The notes under the pieces were generated by a model. The model was not told the DNA's origin. It was given only the letters and a program-made list of their open reading frames with translations, and did no database searches. The position numbers were made by a program, and so were the translations under genes. Below are positions 29,631 to 60,771 of a stretch of DNA of 64,000 bases, one piece after another (within the stretch, counting starts at the first letter, position 1; each line of letters begins with the position of its first letter). The stretch is from Dromaius novaehollandiae. Taxonomy: Eukaryota > Chordata > Aves > Casuariiformes > Dromaiidae. The stretch covers positions 62,001-126,000 of the forward strand of contig NW_026991466.1 in NCBI RefSeq assembly GCF_036370855.1, in the 5' to 3' direction.

Positions 29631-32600
29631 CTAAAGCACCTCCGGGGGGGCCCCGGGCGGCTGAGACGGGGCATTACGGTAACAGGGGGCCGCGGCCCCT
29701 CCCTCCCCAGGGGCCCAGGCGTCCGGGGGGGGCCCAGGCGTCCGGGGGGCCCCGCCATCCCTGGGGGACGCGGACAGGAGGGGGTCGTCCTCAAGGGGCC
29801 CAGGCGTCCGGGGCTCATCCCAAAGGGGCCCAGGCGTCCGGGGAGCGTCCTCAAGGGGCCCAGGCGTCCTGGGGGTGTCCCCAAGGGGCCCAGGCGTCCG
29901 GGGAGCATCCCCAAGGGGCCCAGGCGTCCGGGCGGCCTCCAGCAGCTCCCGCAGCCGCTCCAGGCTCCGCTCCAGGCGCTCGAGGCGGCTCCGCGCGTCC
30001 CGCTGCCCCTCGGCCACCTCGGCCACCGCCGCCGCCACCTGCGCGGGGAGGGGCCCAGGCGTCCGGGAAAGGGCCCAGGCGTCCGGGAGACCCCCCCCCC
30101 CTGCCCCCCAGGGGCCCAGGCGTCCGGGCCCACCTTGCAGGGCCTCAGAGCGGCTTCCGCTTCCTCCTGGATCTTCCGGTGCCGGATCCGGGCGTCCCGA
30201 AAGCTGCGGGGGGGGGGGGGGGTTATGGGGGGGGCTGCGATGGGCCCAGGCGTCCGGGCATCCCCCCCACCCCCAACCATGGACCCAAGTGTCCGGCTTC
30301 CTCCCCAAAGGGCCCAGGCGTCCCCCCAACCCCCCCCCAGGGGCCCAGGCGTCCCCCCACCCTGCTGCAAGGGCCCAGGCGTCCCCCAGGGGCCCAGGCG
30401 TCCCCCTGCCCCCCCCCAGGGGCCTAGATGCCCCCCCCCTCCAGGGGCCCAGGTGTCCCCCCAAACCCTCCCCATGGGCCCAGGCATCCCCCAGGGGCCC
30501 AGGCGTCCCCCTGCCCCCCCCCCACAGGGGCCCAGGCGTCCCCTCGCCCCCCCCCGGGCCCAGGCGTCCCCCCAACCCCCACATTGGGGCCCAGGCATCC
30601 CCTGCCCCCCCCCCCCAGCCTGGGGCCCAGGCATCCCCCAGGGGCCCAGGAACCCCCCAGACCCCCTGCCAGGGGCCCAGGCGTCCGAGGGGCCCAGGCG
30701 TCCGGCACTCACGCCTCCAGCGCCAGCAGCAGCCGTCGCTCCCGTCGCCATCGACCCGGTTGGGCCGGCGCCGCCCGCCGCAGCCTCCAGGCGCCTTGGA
30801 GCAGCGTCGCCGCCCGCGCCCGCACCTGGGGGCCCAGGCGTCCGGGGGGGCCCAGGCGTCCGGCACCGCCCCCCCCCCCGACCCCCAGCGACCCCCCCAG
30901 TGCCTGGGCCCCCCCCGGACGCCTGGGCCCCTCCCGGACACCTGGGCCACTCCTCGGACTCCTGGGCCCCCTCCCGGACGCCTGGGCCCCCTCCCGGACG
31001 CCTGGGCCCCCCCCGGACGCCTGGGCCCCTCCCGGACGCCTGGGCCCCCCCGGACGCCTGGGCCCCTCCCGGACGCCTGGGCCCCTCCCCGGACGCCTGG
31101 GCCCCCCCCGGACGCCTGGGCCCCTCCCGGACGCCTGGGCCCCCCCGGACGCCTGGGCCCCTCCCGGACGCCTGGGCCCCTCCCCGGACGCCTGGGCCCC
31201 CCCCGGACGCCTGGGCCCCTCCCGGACGCCTGGGCCCCTCCCTGGACGCCTGGGCCCCTCCCCGGACGCCTGGGCCCCCTCTGGACGCCTGGGCCCCCCC
31301 GGACGCCTGGGCCCCTCCCGGACGCCTGGGCCCCTCCCGGACGCCTGGGCCCCACCTCGCGGGCGCTGCGGTCGCTCTGCAGGACGTCGTAGAGGAGCCG
31401 CTCGGCCCGGCTGAACTGCAGCTTCTCGGCCACCACCGCCACCAGCAGCGCCGTGCAGCACACGCCCTGCGCACGCGGCACACGCTAGCGACACGCGCGC
31501 ACACGCCAGCGGCACGCGGGCCGAGGACACACAGGGACGCGTGGGGACACGGCAGGACACACGGGGACACGCGAGGACACACGGGGACAGCCGAGGACGC
31601 GTGGGGACACGGTGGGACACGCTGGGACGTGCAGCACACGCAGGGACACGTCAGGACACGCCAGGACACACAGGGACATGTGAGGACACGCAGGGACATC
31701 CAAGGACACGTGTGACACGGTGGGACACGCTGTGACACATCAGGACACACGAGGACATGGGAAGGACACATGAGGACACGTCAGGACACATGACACAGGG
31801 GACACACAGGGACACGTCAGGACACACGGGGTCACATGAGGACGGACGAGGACACAGGGGACACGCGGGGACATGGGGACACACGGGGACAGACAAGGAC
31901 ACACGAGGACACAGGGGACACACGGGACACATGAGGACACGCGGACATACGGGGTGACACGGGGGACACAGACACACAAGGACACGCCAGGACACGTGAG
32001 GACACACGAGGACACACAGTGACATGCAGGGCACACGTGAGGACACGTGGGGACACATGGGGACACGCAGACACACGGGGTCACATGAGGACAGACGAGG
32101 ACACAGGAGGACATGGGGTCACACGAGGACACGGACACGCGATGACACGTGAGGACACACAGACATACGGGGTCACACGGGGGACACGGACACACAAGGA
32201 CACGCCAGGACACACAAGGACACACGAGGACACGGGGGACACACGGGACACGTGAGGACACGCAGACATACGGGGTCACAGACACACAAGGACACGCCAG
32301 GACACGCCAGGACACGCGAGGACACACGAGGACACACGAGGACACAGGGGACACACGGGACACGTGAGGACATGCAGACATATGGGGTCACAGACACACA
32401 AGGACACGCCAGGACACGCCAAGACACATGAGGACCCGCGAGGACACACGAGGACACGGGGGACACGTGAGGACACGCAGACATACGGGGTCACAGACAC
32501 ACGAGGACACGCCAGGACACGCCAGGACACGCGAGGACACGCAGACATACGGGGTCACAGACACACAAGGACACACAAGGACACGCGAGGACACGCGAGG

Positions 32601-35600
32601 ACACGGGACCACACGCGTGTGCGACGCACGGCGGCGCCGGCAGCCAGGCAGAGCAGGCGGCCGCCGGCGGTGACGGGGACGAGGTCGCCGTAGCCCACGG
32701 TCAGGAACGTCACCGGCAGCAGCCACAGCGCCCCGGGCAGGGTCCCCGCCGCCGACCCCCACGGCCTGCGCGCGCACGCAGCACGCGTGTCACCGCACAC
32801 GCAACACGCGTGTCACTGCGCACGCGGCGCCCCCCCCCCCCCCGGCCCGGCGGCCTGCAGCGCACACGCGTGTCGCGGGGCCCCGGGGCCCGGCCGGGGT
32901 CTGCACACGCAATGGACACGCGTGTTACTGCACACGCAATGGGCGTGTTACTGCACACGCAATGGACACGTGTGTTACTGCACACGCAATGCACACGTGT
33001 GTCACTGCACACACAATGGACACGTGTGTTAGCGTGCACAGCACACGCCTGCAGCCCCCCGGGGCTCCCAGTGCTCCCCCAGTCCTCCCAGTGCCCCCCC
33101 AGTGCTCCCAGTCCCCCTCCCAGGCCTTCCCAGTGCTCCCCGTCCCTCCCAGTGCCCTGCAGTCCCCCTCCCAGTCCCTCCCAGTCCCCCCAGTCCCCTC
33201 TCAGTCCCTCCCAGTGCTCCCAGTCCCCCCAGTCCCTCTCCCAGTGCTCCCAGTTCCCTCACCTCTCGCACACCAGCAGCACCCAGTCCCCCCCAGTCCC
33301 TCCCAGTACAACCAGTCCCCCTCACCTCTCGCACACCAGCCCCCTCCCAGTCCCCCCCAGTATAACCAGTCCCCCCCCAGCCCCTCCCAGTCCCTCCCAG
33401 TACAACCAGTCCCCCTCACCTCTCGCACACCAGCCCCCTCCCAGTCCCCCCCAGTATAACCAGTCCCCCCCCAGCCCCTCCCAGTCCCTCCCAGTACAAC
33501 CAGTCCCCCTCACCTCTCGCACACCAGCCCCCTCCCAGCCCCCCCCAGTATAACCAGTCCCCCCCCCAGTCCCCCCCAGTCCCTCCCAGTACAACCAGTC
33601 CCCCTCACCTCTCGCACACCAGCAGCACCCAGGCCCCCCAGTCCCCCTCCCAGTCCCCCCCAGCCCCCCCCAGTCCCTCCCAGTACAACCAGTCCCCCTC
33701 ACCTCTCGCACACCAGCCCCCTCCCAGCCCCCCCCAGTATAACCAGTCCCCCCCAGCCCCCCCCCAGTCCCCCCCAGTATAACCAGTCCCCCTCACCTCT
33801 CGCACACCAGTCCCCCCCAGTCCCCCCAGTCCCCCCCAGTCCCTCCCAGTACAACCAGTGCCCTCACCTCTCGCACACCAGCAGTACCCAGTCCCTCCCA
33901 GTACAACCAGTCCCCCCCAGTCCCTCCCAGTCCCCCCAGTACAACCAGTCCCCCTCACCTCTCGCACACCAGTCCCCCCCAGTCCCCCCAGTCCCCCCCA
34001 GTCCCTCCCAGTACAACCAGTGCCCTCACCTCTCGCACACCAGCAGTACCCAGTCCCTCCCAGTACAACCAGTCCCCCCCAGTCCCCCCCAGTCCCTCCC
34101 AGTACAACCAGTCCCCTCACCTCTCGCACACCAGCAGCACCCAGTCCCCCCCAGTCCCCCCCAGTCCCTCCCAGTACAACCAGTCCCCTCACCTCTCGCA
34201 CACCAGCAGCACCCAGTCCCTCCCAGTACAACCAGTCCCCCCCAGTCCCTCCCAGTCCCTCCCAGTACAACCAGTTCCCCTCACCTCTCGCACACCAGCA
34301 GCACCCAGTCCCCCCCAGTCCCTCCCAGTACAACCAGTCCCCTCACCTCTCGCACACCAGCAGCACCCAGTCCCCCCCAGTCCCCCCCAGTCCCTCCCAG
34401 TACAACCAGTGCCCTCACCTCTCGCACACCAGCAGCACCCAGGCCCCCTCCCAGTCCCCCCCAGTCCCTCCCAGTACAACCAGTCCCCCTCACCTCTCGC
34501 ACACCAGCAGCACCCAGTCCCCCCCAGCCCCTCCCAGTCCCTCCCAGTACAACCAGTCCCCCTCACCTCTCGCACACCAGCAGCACCCAGTCCCCCCAGC
34601 CCCTCCCAGTCCCCCCCAGTCCCCCCCAGTACAACCAGTCCCCTCACCTCTCGCACACCAGTCCCCCCCAGTCCCCCCCAGTCCCTCCCAGTACAACCAG
34701 TGCCCTCACCTCTCGCACACCAGCCCCTCCCAGTCCCTCCCAGTCCCTCCCAGTACAACCAGTCCCCTCACCTCTCGCACACCAGCAGCACCCAGGCCCC
34801 CAGCGCCCCCCCGGCCGCCGCCGCCGCCAGCAGCAAGGAGGCCGGACGCTGCCTCAGCCGCGCCCGTAGCGCGAAGCCGGCGCCCAGCGGCACCCGGCCG
34901 AGGGCCCCCAGGCTGCGGGCGGCCCCGGCCCCGGCCCCGGCCCCGGCCCCGGCCCCGGCCCCGGCCCCGGCCCCGGCCCCGAGCAGCGCCCGCGGCGCCA
35001 GCACCAGCCGCGCCAACATGGCGAGCGCCAGCGCCCGGCGCCAGGACCCAGCGGGCGCCTCGGGGGCGGGGCAAGGCGCGCCCGGGGGGCGGGGCCAGCG
35101 CGGCGGCGGGTGCAGCGCGCACAGCGCCAGCTCCAGCGCCGCCGCCGCCGCCCGCCGCGGCCCTAGCGCCGCCCGCCAGTCGCGCGCCCCCGCGTCCAGC
35201 GCCGCCACCTGCGGGGCGAGGGCGGCGGGGTCAGGCCGGGCGCGCGGAGGCGAGCGGAGGGCGCGGGGACCCGGGGGGAGCCCGGGGAGGGGAGGGGGGA
35301 GCCGGGGGAGCCCGGGGAGAGGAGGGGGGAGCCGGGGGGGGGGCGCAGGGGGCACAGGGACCCGGGGGGAGCCCGGCGAAGGGAGGGGGGAGTCGGGGGG
35401 CGCAGGGACCCGGGGGGAGCCCGGCGAAGGGAGGGGGGACCCGGGGGGAGCTGGGGGAGCCGGGGGGGCGCTGGGACCCGGGGGGAGCCCGGGGAGGGCG
35501 CAGGGACCCGGGGGGAGCTGGGGGAGCCGGGGGGGCGCTGGGACCCGGGGGGAGCCCGGCGAAGGGAGGGGGGAGTCGGGGGAGCCCGGGGAGAGGAGGG

Positions 35601-37820
35601 GGGAGTCGGGGGGGGCGCAGGGGGCACAGGGACCCGGGGGGAGCCCGGCGAAGGGAGGGGGGAGTCGGGGGGCGCAGGGACCCGGGGGGAGCCCGGGGAG
35701 AGGAGGGGGGAGTCGGGGGGCGCAGGGACCCGGGGGGAGCTGGGGGAGCCGGGGGGGCGCTGGGACCCGGGGGGAGCCCGGCGAAGGGAGGGGGGAGCCG
35801 GGGGAGCCCGGGGAGAGGAGGGGGGACCCGGGGGGCGCTGGGACCCGGGGGGCGCTGGGACCCGGGGGGAGCCCGGGGAGGGCGCAGGGACCCAGGGGGA
35901 GCCCGGGGAGGGGAGGGGGGAGCCGGGGGGAGCCCGGGGAGGGCGCAGGGACCCGGGGGGAGCTCAGGCAGGGGAGGCGGGGGGCGCTGGGACCCAGGGG
36001 GAGCCCGGGGAGGGGAGGGGGGAGCCGGGGGGCGCAGGGGGAGCTCGGGGAGAGGAGGGGGGAGCCGGGGGGCGCAGGGACCCAGAGGGAGCCCGGGGGG
36101 GTCCGGGGGGCTCAGGGACCCAGGGGGAGCCCGGGGAGGGCGGGGGGACCCAGAGGGGACCCGGGGGGCGCTGGGACCCAGGGGGAGCCGGGGGAGCCCG
36201 GGGAGGGGAGGGGGGACCCGGGGGGGTCCGGGGGGCGCAGGGACCCGGGGGGAACCGAGGGAGGGGAGGGGAGGGGGACCCAGGGGGAGCCGGGGGGCAC
36301 AGGGATGGGGGGGGGGGGGGGGGGACGGGGCACATGGGGGGACCCAGGTGTCCAGAGGGGCCCAGGCATCCGAGGAGGGGCCCAGGTGTCCAGGAGGGGC
36401 CCAGGCGTCCGGGGGGGACCCAGGCGTCTGGGGGGGGGACCCCAGCCCACACGCTCCCCCGACCAGGAGGGGCCCAGGCGTCCCCCCCCCCGCGGTGTGT
36501 GTGCATGGGGGGGGGGGGGTCTCCCGGACGCCGGGGCCCACCCGGATCACCAGGCTGTGGTAGAGCAGCAGGAAGAAGAGGAGGGCGGCGGTGGAGGCCG
36601 ACATGAGCAGCTCCAGCGCGAAGATGCAGCCGCGCCACTGCGGGACGGACGGCGGCCCCGACGCCTGGGTCCCCGCTGCCAGCCGGGCTGCTGGGGGGCC
36701 CAGGCGTCCGGGGGGCCCAGGCGTCCGGGGCGGGGTGGGAAGGAACCCAAGGGACCCAGGCGTCCGGGGAACACAGCCCCGGTGGGACCCAGGCAGCCTC
36801 CCACCCAGGGGCCCAGGTGTCCGGGAAGGGACCCAGGTGTCTGGGAGGGGCCCAGGTGTCCGGGAGGGGCCCAGGTGTCCGAGAAGGGCCCAGGTGTCTG
36901 GGGGACCCAGGTGTCCAGGAGGGGCCCAGGCGTCCGGGTGGCCCCAGCACCCCTCCCCTGGCCAGGAAGGGGCCCAGGCGTCCGGGCCTCCTGGGTCAAT
37001 ATTTACCCTGTCACTGAGCTGGGGCTTTTCCTGCCCCTCCCATCCCCACGGGGGGGGGTGTCCGGGGCCCAGGCGTCCGGGTGTTCCCCCCACACACACA
37101 CCCAGGGGCCCAGGTGTCCGGGTACCCTCACCCAGGGGGGCCCAGGCGTCCGGGAGCTCCCCCCACCCAGGGGCCCAGGCGTCCGGCTGCCACCCCCACC
37201 CAGGAGGGCCCAGGCGTCCGGGGACTCCCCCCACCCAGGGGGCCCAGGTGTCCGGGTACCCTCACCCAGGGGCCCAGGCGTCCGGGAGCTCCCCCCACCC
37301 AGGAGAGCCCAGGTGTCTGGGTACTCCCACCCAGGGGCCCAGGCGTCCGGGTGTTCCCCCAACCCAGGGGCCCAGGCGTCCGGGAGCTCCCCCCACCCAG
37401 GGGGGCCCAGGCGTCCGGGGGTTCCCCCAACCCAGGGGCCCAGGCGTCCGGGGACTCCCCCCACCCAGGGGCCCAGGCGTCCGGGTACCCCCCCCCCCGC
37501 CACGGGCCCAGGTGTCCGGGTACCCCCACCCAGGCGGGCCCAGGCGTCCGGGTGCGCCCCCCCTCCTCCCCCCCCCCGGGGCCCCGGCGTCCGGGCGGTA
37601 CCTGGCAGGGCGCCAGGGCCCCCAGCTCGGTGTGGGTCACCACGGCCCCCAGCCCCACGGCGGCGGCTGCCAGCGCCCGGCGCGACGCCCGCGACGCCGC
37701 CGCCACCAGCCCCTGCCGCCGGCCCAGGGCCCCCAGGGCTTCGCGGGGGCCCCGCCGTGGGGACACACGCCCGGGACACGCACACGCCTGCGTCACGGGA
37801 CCCGCACACGCCTGCGCCAT
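29631..37820 (-). CDS. KCNN4: KCNN4, intermediate-conductance Ca2+-activated K+ channel
   Basis: Tetrameric plasma-membrane K+ channel gated by Ca2+-calmodulin (KCa3.1). Coding exons (minus): 37602-37820, 36542-36637, 34772-35208, 32630-32765, 31356-31466, 30713-30825, 30134-30203, 29631-30038. Phases join from exon 1 to the stop. The S1-S2 region aligns with human (EALGALGRRQGL, MSASTAALLFFLLLYHSLVI). The pore exon reads WLLPVTFLTVGYGDLVP with the GYGD filter; S6 begins GVCCTALLVAVVAEKL. Exon 6 is the calmodulin-binding domain (VRARAATLLQGAWRLRR), exon 7 continues (FRDARIRHRKIQ), and exon 8 has a coiled coil (RLERLERSLERLRELLE). Two oddities: a (GGGGCC)10 tract in exon 3 coding Gly-Ala repeats, and a minisatellite-coded tail (RTPGPLGD repeats) to the stop. 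The true start is unsettled: no Met lies next to the conserved N-terminus, and the nearest in-frame ATG (37818-37820) is inside a tandem repeat. Maximum length is 529 aa (human 427). Confidence 0.92.
29705..29935 (-). repeat. Coding minisatellite, 30-bp unit, in KCNN4 last exon
   Basis: About five adjacent 30-bp units (AAGGGGCCCAGGCGTCCGGG plus spacer on the plus strand) followed by two looser ones. They encode (A/T/E)PRTPGPL(G/E/W)D. The unit is exactly 30 bp here, while intronic copies are 19-29 bp, so the coding copies keep the frame. Confidence 0.88.
30225..30712. repeat. GGGGCCCAGGCGTCCCCC minisatellite, KCNN4 intron 6
   Basis: About 20 units with C-rich spacers, reaching the exon 6 donor GTGAGTGCCGGACGCC. 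Three more units lie in intron 7 (30048-30128). Confidence 0.9.
30830..31352. repeat. GGACGCCTGGGCCCCTCC minisatellite (reverse orientation), KCNN4 intron 5
   Basis: About 25 highly regular 19-22-bp units. The exon 5 donor reads GTGGGGCCCAGGCGTCCGGG. Confidence 0.94.
31475..32620. repeat. GGACACACGAGGACACG decamer-type repeat, KCNN4 intron 4
   Basis: A 1.1-kb array of about 10-bp GGACACACGA / GGACACGCCA units. A higher-order unit of about 105 bp ending CAGACATACGGGGTCACA recurs about six times between 31940 and 32560. Confidence 0.94.
32770..33050. repeat. CACACGCAATGGACACGTGT repeat, KCNN4 intron 3
   Basis: About seven units of 28-32 bp with the palindrome ACACGCGTGT or ACACGTGT. It sits just upstream of the pore exon. 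Confidence 0.88.
33055..34771. repeat. Array of 19 KCNN4 exon 3 donor copies, KCNN4 intron 3
   Basis: From about 33250 on, nineteen units (58-94 bp) carry CCTCACCTCTCGCACACCAG, often followed by CAGCACCCAG. On the sense strand this is the end of exon 3 (Trp-Val-Leu-Leu-Val-Cys-Glu-Arg) with donor AGAG/GTGAGG. The spacers are CCCAGTCCC and CCAGTACAACCAGT units. The real junction is 34771/34772. A plain CCCAGTCCC array fills 33055-33245. Confidence 0.96.
34921..34980 (-). repeat. (GGGGCC)10 hexanucleotide tract in KCNN4 coding exon 3
   Basis: Ten uninterrupted GGCCCC units on the plus strand, so GGGGCC on the sense strand, read in frame as Gly-Ala dipeptides. It sits between MLARLVLAPRALL and ARSLGALGRVPLG, near the S3-S4 segments. 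Confidence 0.97.
35212..36320. repeat. GGACCCGGGGGGAGCCCGGGG minisatellite, KCNN4 intron 2
   Basis: A 1.1-kb purine-rich array. Modules GGGACCCGGGGGGAGCCCGG, GGGAGGGGGGAGTCGGGGG and GCGCTGGGACCC are shuffled with 35-60-bp periods. Guanine runs give strong G-quadruplex potential on the plus strand. Confidence 0.93.
36330..36540. repeat. GGGGCCCAGGCGTCC minisatellite, KCNN4 intron 2 start
   Basis: About six units adjacent to the exon 2 donor GTGGGCCCCGGCGTCC. Confidence 0.88.
36660..37590. repeat. GGGGCCCAGGCGTCC minisatellite, KCNN4 intron 1
   Basis: 36660-36985 has about 15 units. 37070-37590 has about 20 units of about 27 bp with CTCCCCCCACCCAGG spacers, up to the exon 1 donor. The 36985-37060 segment between them is unique sequence. 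Confidence 0.92.
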
Positions 37821-38455
37821 GGGGCCTGCGCACGGGACACGCGTGGGTCACGCGCACGGGACACGCACACGCCTGCGCCATGGGGCCTGCGCACGGGACA
37901 CGCGTGGGTCACGCGCCCGGGACACGCACACGCCTGCGCCATGGGGCCTGCGCATGGGACACGCGTGGGTCACGCGCACGGGACACGCACACGCCTGCGC
38001 CATGGGGCCTGCGCACGGGACACGTGTGGGTCACGCGCACGGGACCCGCACACGGGACCTGCACACGTGTCCCACACACGCCTGCGCCACCATGCCTGCA
38101 CACGGGATCGTGCACACGGGTCACACACACAGGACACGCACACAGGACCTGCACACGGGAACGGCACACGGGCCACGCACACGCCTGCGCCACCCCGCCT
38201 GCACATGGGGGACACGCGTGGGTCACGCACACGGGTCACGCACACGAGACACGCACACGGGTCCCGGACACGGGTCCCACACATGGATCTTGCACACGTG
38301 TCCCGCACACACCTTGGACACGGCTCCGACACGGGTCCTGCACACGCCTGGACACGGCTCCCGCACACGCCTGGACACGGCTCCGACACGGCTCCCGCAC
38401 ACGGCTCCCGCACACGCCTGGACACGGCTCCGACACGGCTCCGGGGCCCCACGGC
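37750..38455. repeat. CACACGCCTGCGCCATGGGG array at KCNN4 5' end
   Basis: Four near-identical about 60-bp units (37800-38040) with CGCCTGCGCCATGGGGCCTG and GCACGGGACACGCGTGGGTC, then shorter GGACACGGCTCCCGCACACG units to 38455. Each long unit has an ATG on the minus strand, including the one nearest the KCNN4 reading frame. Confidence 0.92.
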
Positions 38456-38649
38456 CGGTGCCGGGAGCCGCCCAGTGAGTCACTGGGACGGGCCAAACTG
38501 GGGACACTGGGACCGGCCCCCCCCCCCCGGGCACCCAGCGGGGAACCGTGACTCACCCGGACGCCTGGGCCCCTTCACCCCGGCCCAGACGCCTGGGCCC
38601 CTCCCCTCCCCCCCCCCCAGGAACGAGGCAGCCGAAACGGTCGAGAGTT

Positions 38650-38655
38650 TTTATT
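38650..38655 (-). terminator. PPP2R1A polyadenylation signal AATAAA
   Basis: The plus strand reads TTTATT, about 440 bases past the PPP2R1A stop codon. Confidence 0.85.
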
Positions 38656-38756
38656 AACCGCGAAAGTCGCCGGGTTTGGTAACGCCGGGGGGACGCGGGG
38701 ACACGGCGGGGACACGGGGACACGGGGGACACGGGGACACGGGGGGACACGGGGAC

Positions 38757-39050
38757 GTCACCCCGCGGCGGGTGTCACCGGCGTTGGGGACGTCGTGGTG
38801 GGTGTCACCGGCACCGGAGCCATCGTGACGGGTGTCACCGGCGTTGGGGACGTCACCGGCGTTGGGGACATTGCGGCGGGTGTCACCGGCACCGGAGCCA
38901 TTGTGACGGGTGTTACCGGCGTTGGGGACATTGCGGTGGGTGTCACCGGCACCGGAGCCATTGTGACGAGTGTCACCAGTGCTGGGGACATCGTGACGGG
39001 TGTCACCGGCGTTGGGGACGTCGCGGCGGGCGTCACCGGTCGCATGCGGG
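38757..39050 (-). repeat. 30-bp GTGTCACCGGCGTTGGGGAC repeat in PPP2R1A 3' UTR
   Basis: About ten 30-bp units in two alternating forms (GTCACCGGCACCGGAGCCAT plus TGTGACGG, and GTCACCGGCGTTGGGGACGT plus CGGCGG). Lies wholly between the stop and AATAAA, with a smaller GGGGACACG repeat at 38695-38755. Confidence 0.92.
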
Positions 39051-39095
39051 GGGGGCGGGGCGGGGCCCTCGGGGGCCGTCAGTGGCTCCTCGGTG

Positions 39096-59786
<20,691 letters not shown>

Positions 59787-60229
59787 TCATTGGCCGCCGC
59801 CCGGCCTCGGCCCGCCCCCTCCGCCCGCGGCGGACTCTCATTGGGCGGCGCCGCGGCGCAGTGCGCGCTCATTGGCTGCGGCGCCCCGGCCGCTCCCTCC
59901 CTCCCTCCCTCCCTCCCTCGCGGCGCCGGCCCCGCCCGCTCGCTGCTGCTCCCGCCCACCCCGCCTCGCTATTGGCGGAGGCGCCGCCGCTGGGCCCGCC
60001 CTCCGCTCGCCTCATTGGCGGCCCGCCCGCCCATCTCCCCGCCGCCTCGCCGGCTGATTGGCTCTCGTGCTTGATTGACGGGCGGGCGACGGGAGCCCCG
60101 CAGGGACCCGGCCGGCGGGGGCGGGACGCGGCGCTGCCGGGCGACCGCGGGGCCGCCATCTTGGGGCCCGTCGCCATGGCGACAGCGGGGCCGCCGCTCC
60201 TGGGCCTTGCGGGGGGGGGGGGAGGTGAC

Positions 60230-60540
60230 GTGAGCTGACGCGAGGTGATGTCACCGCCGCGGCGTCTCGATGATGTCACCGTGGCAGCCTGCGGCGCCCT
60301 GTCGGCCCCTCCCCGCAGCAGCAGCTGTGCTGACGTCACGCTGGGAGGTGATGTCACGCGCTGCCTGATGATGTCACGCACCGGGCGGGGGGGGGAGGGC
60401 AGCCGCAGTGCCTCCTGGGAGCGGCACCACCCCGGCCGGTGCCGCAGTGACGTCACGGGAGGGGGCGGGGCCCGGACGCCTGGATTCGCCCCCCTCAGAG
60501 GGGGGTGGGCACTGCGCATCCCCCGTGACGTCAGAGCTGC
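60230..60540. promoter_or_regulatory. Cluster of CRE-type TGAYGTCA sites
   Basis: Three perfect TGACGTCA palindromes (60331-60338, 60448-60455, 60526-60533) and four TGATGTCA half-variants (about 60247, 60271, 60350 and 60370), spaced 20-80 bp apart, between the two divergent starts. Confidence 0.65.
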
Positions 60541-60771
60541 GGGGAGGGGAGGGGGGCCATCCCGCGGCGCCAGGCGGGGGCGGGGCCGCCCCGCCGGCCG
60601 CCCTTCCCTTATTGGCCGCCTCGCGGCGGCGATTTGCATGCGGCGCCGCGATTGGCGGCGGCGGCGGCGGGCCCCCATTGGCGGCGCGGCGGCGGCGCCG
60701 GGCGCGGGGCGGCGGGATTGGCGGGGGCGCGCGCGGCGGCGCCGCGGCGCGGGCGGGCGGCGCGCAGCAGC

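Noticed and set aside
34409-38551. Very long open frames such as a 1380-codon plus-strand frame, and others of 500-930 codons
   Set aside because: They run through minisatellites whose unit has no stop in some frames. They show only repeat-coded Pro/Gly/Arg/Ala strings and overlap real exons of minus-strand genes.
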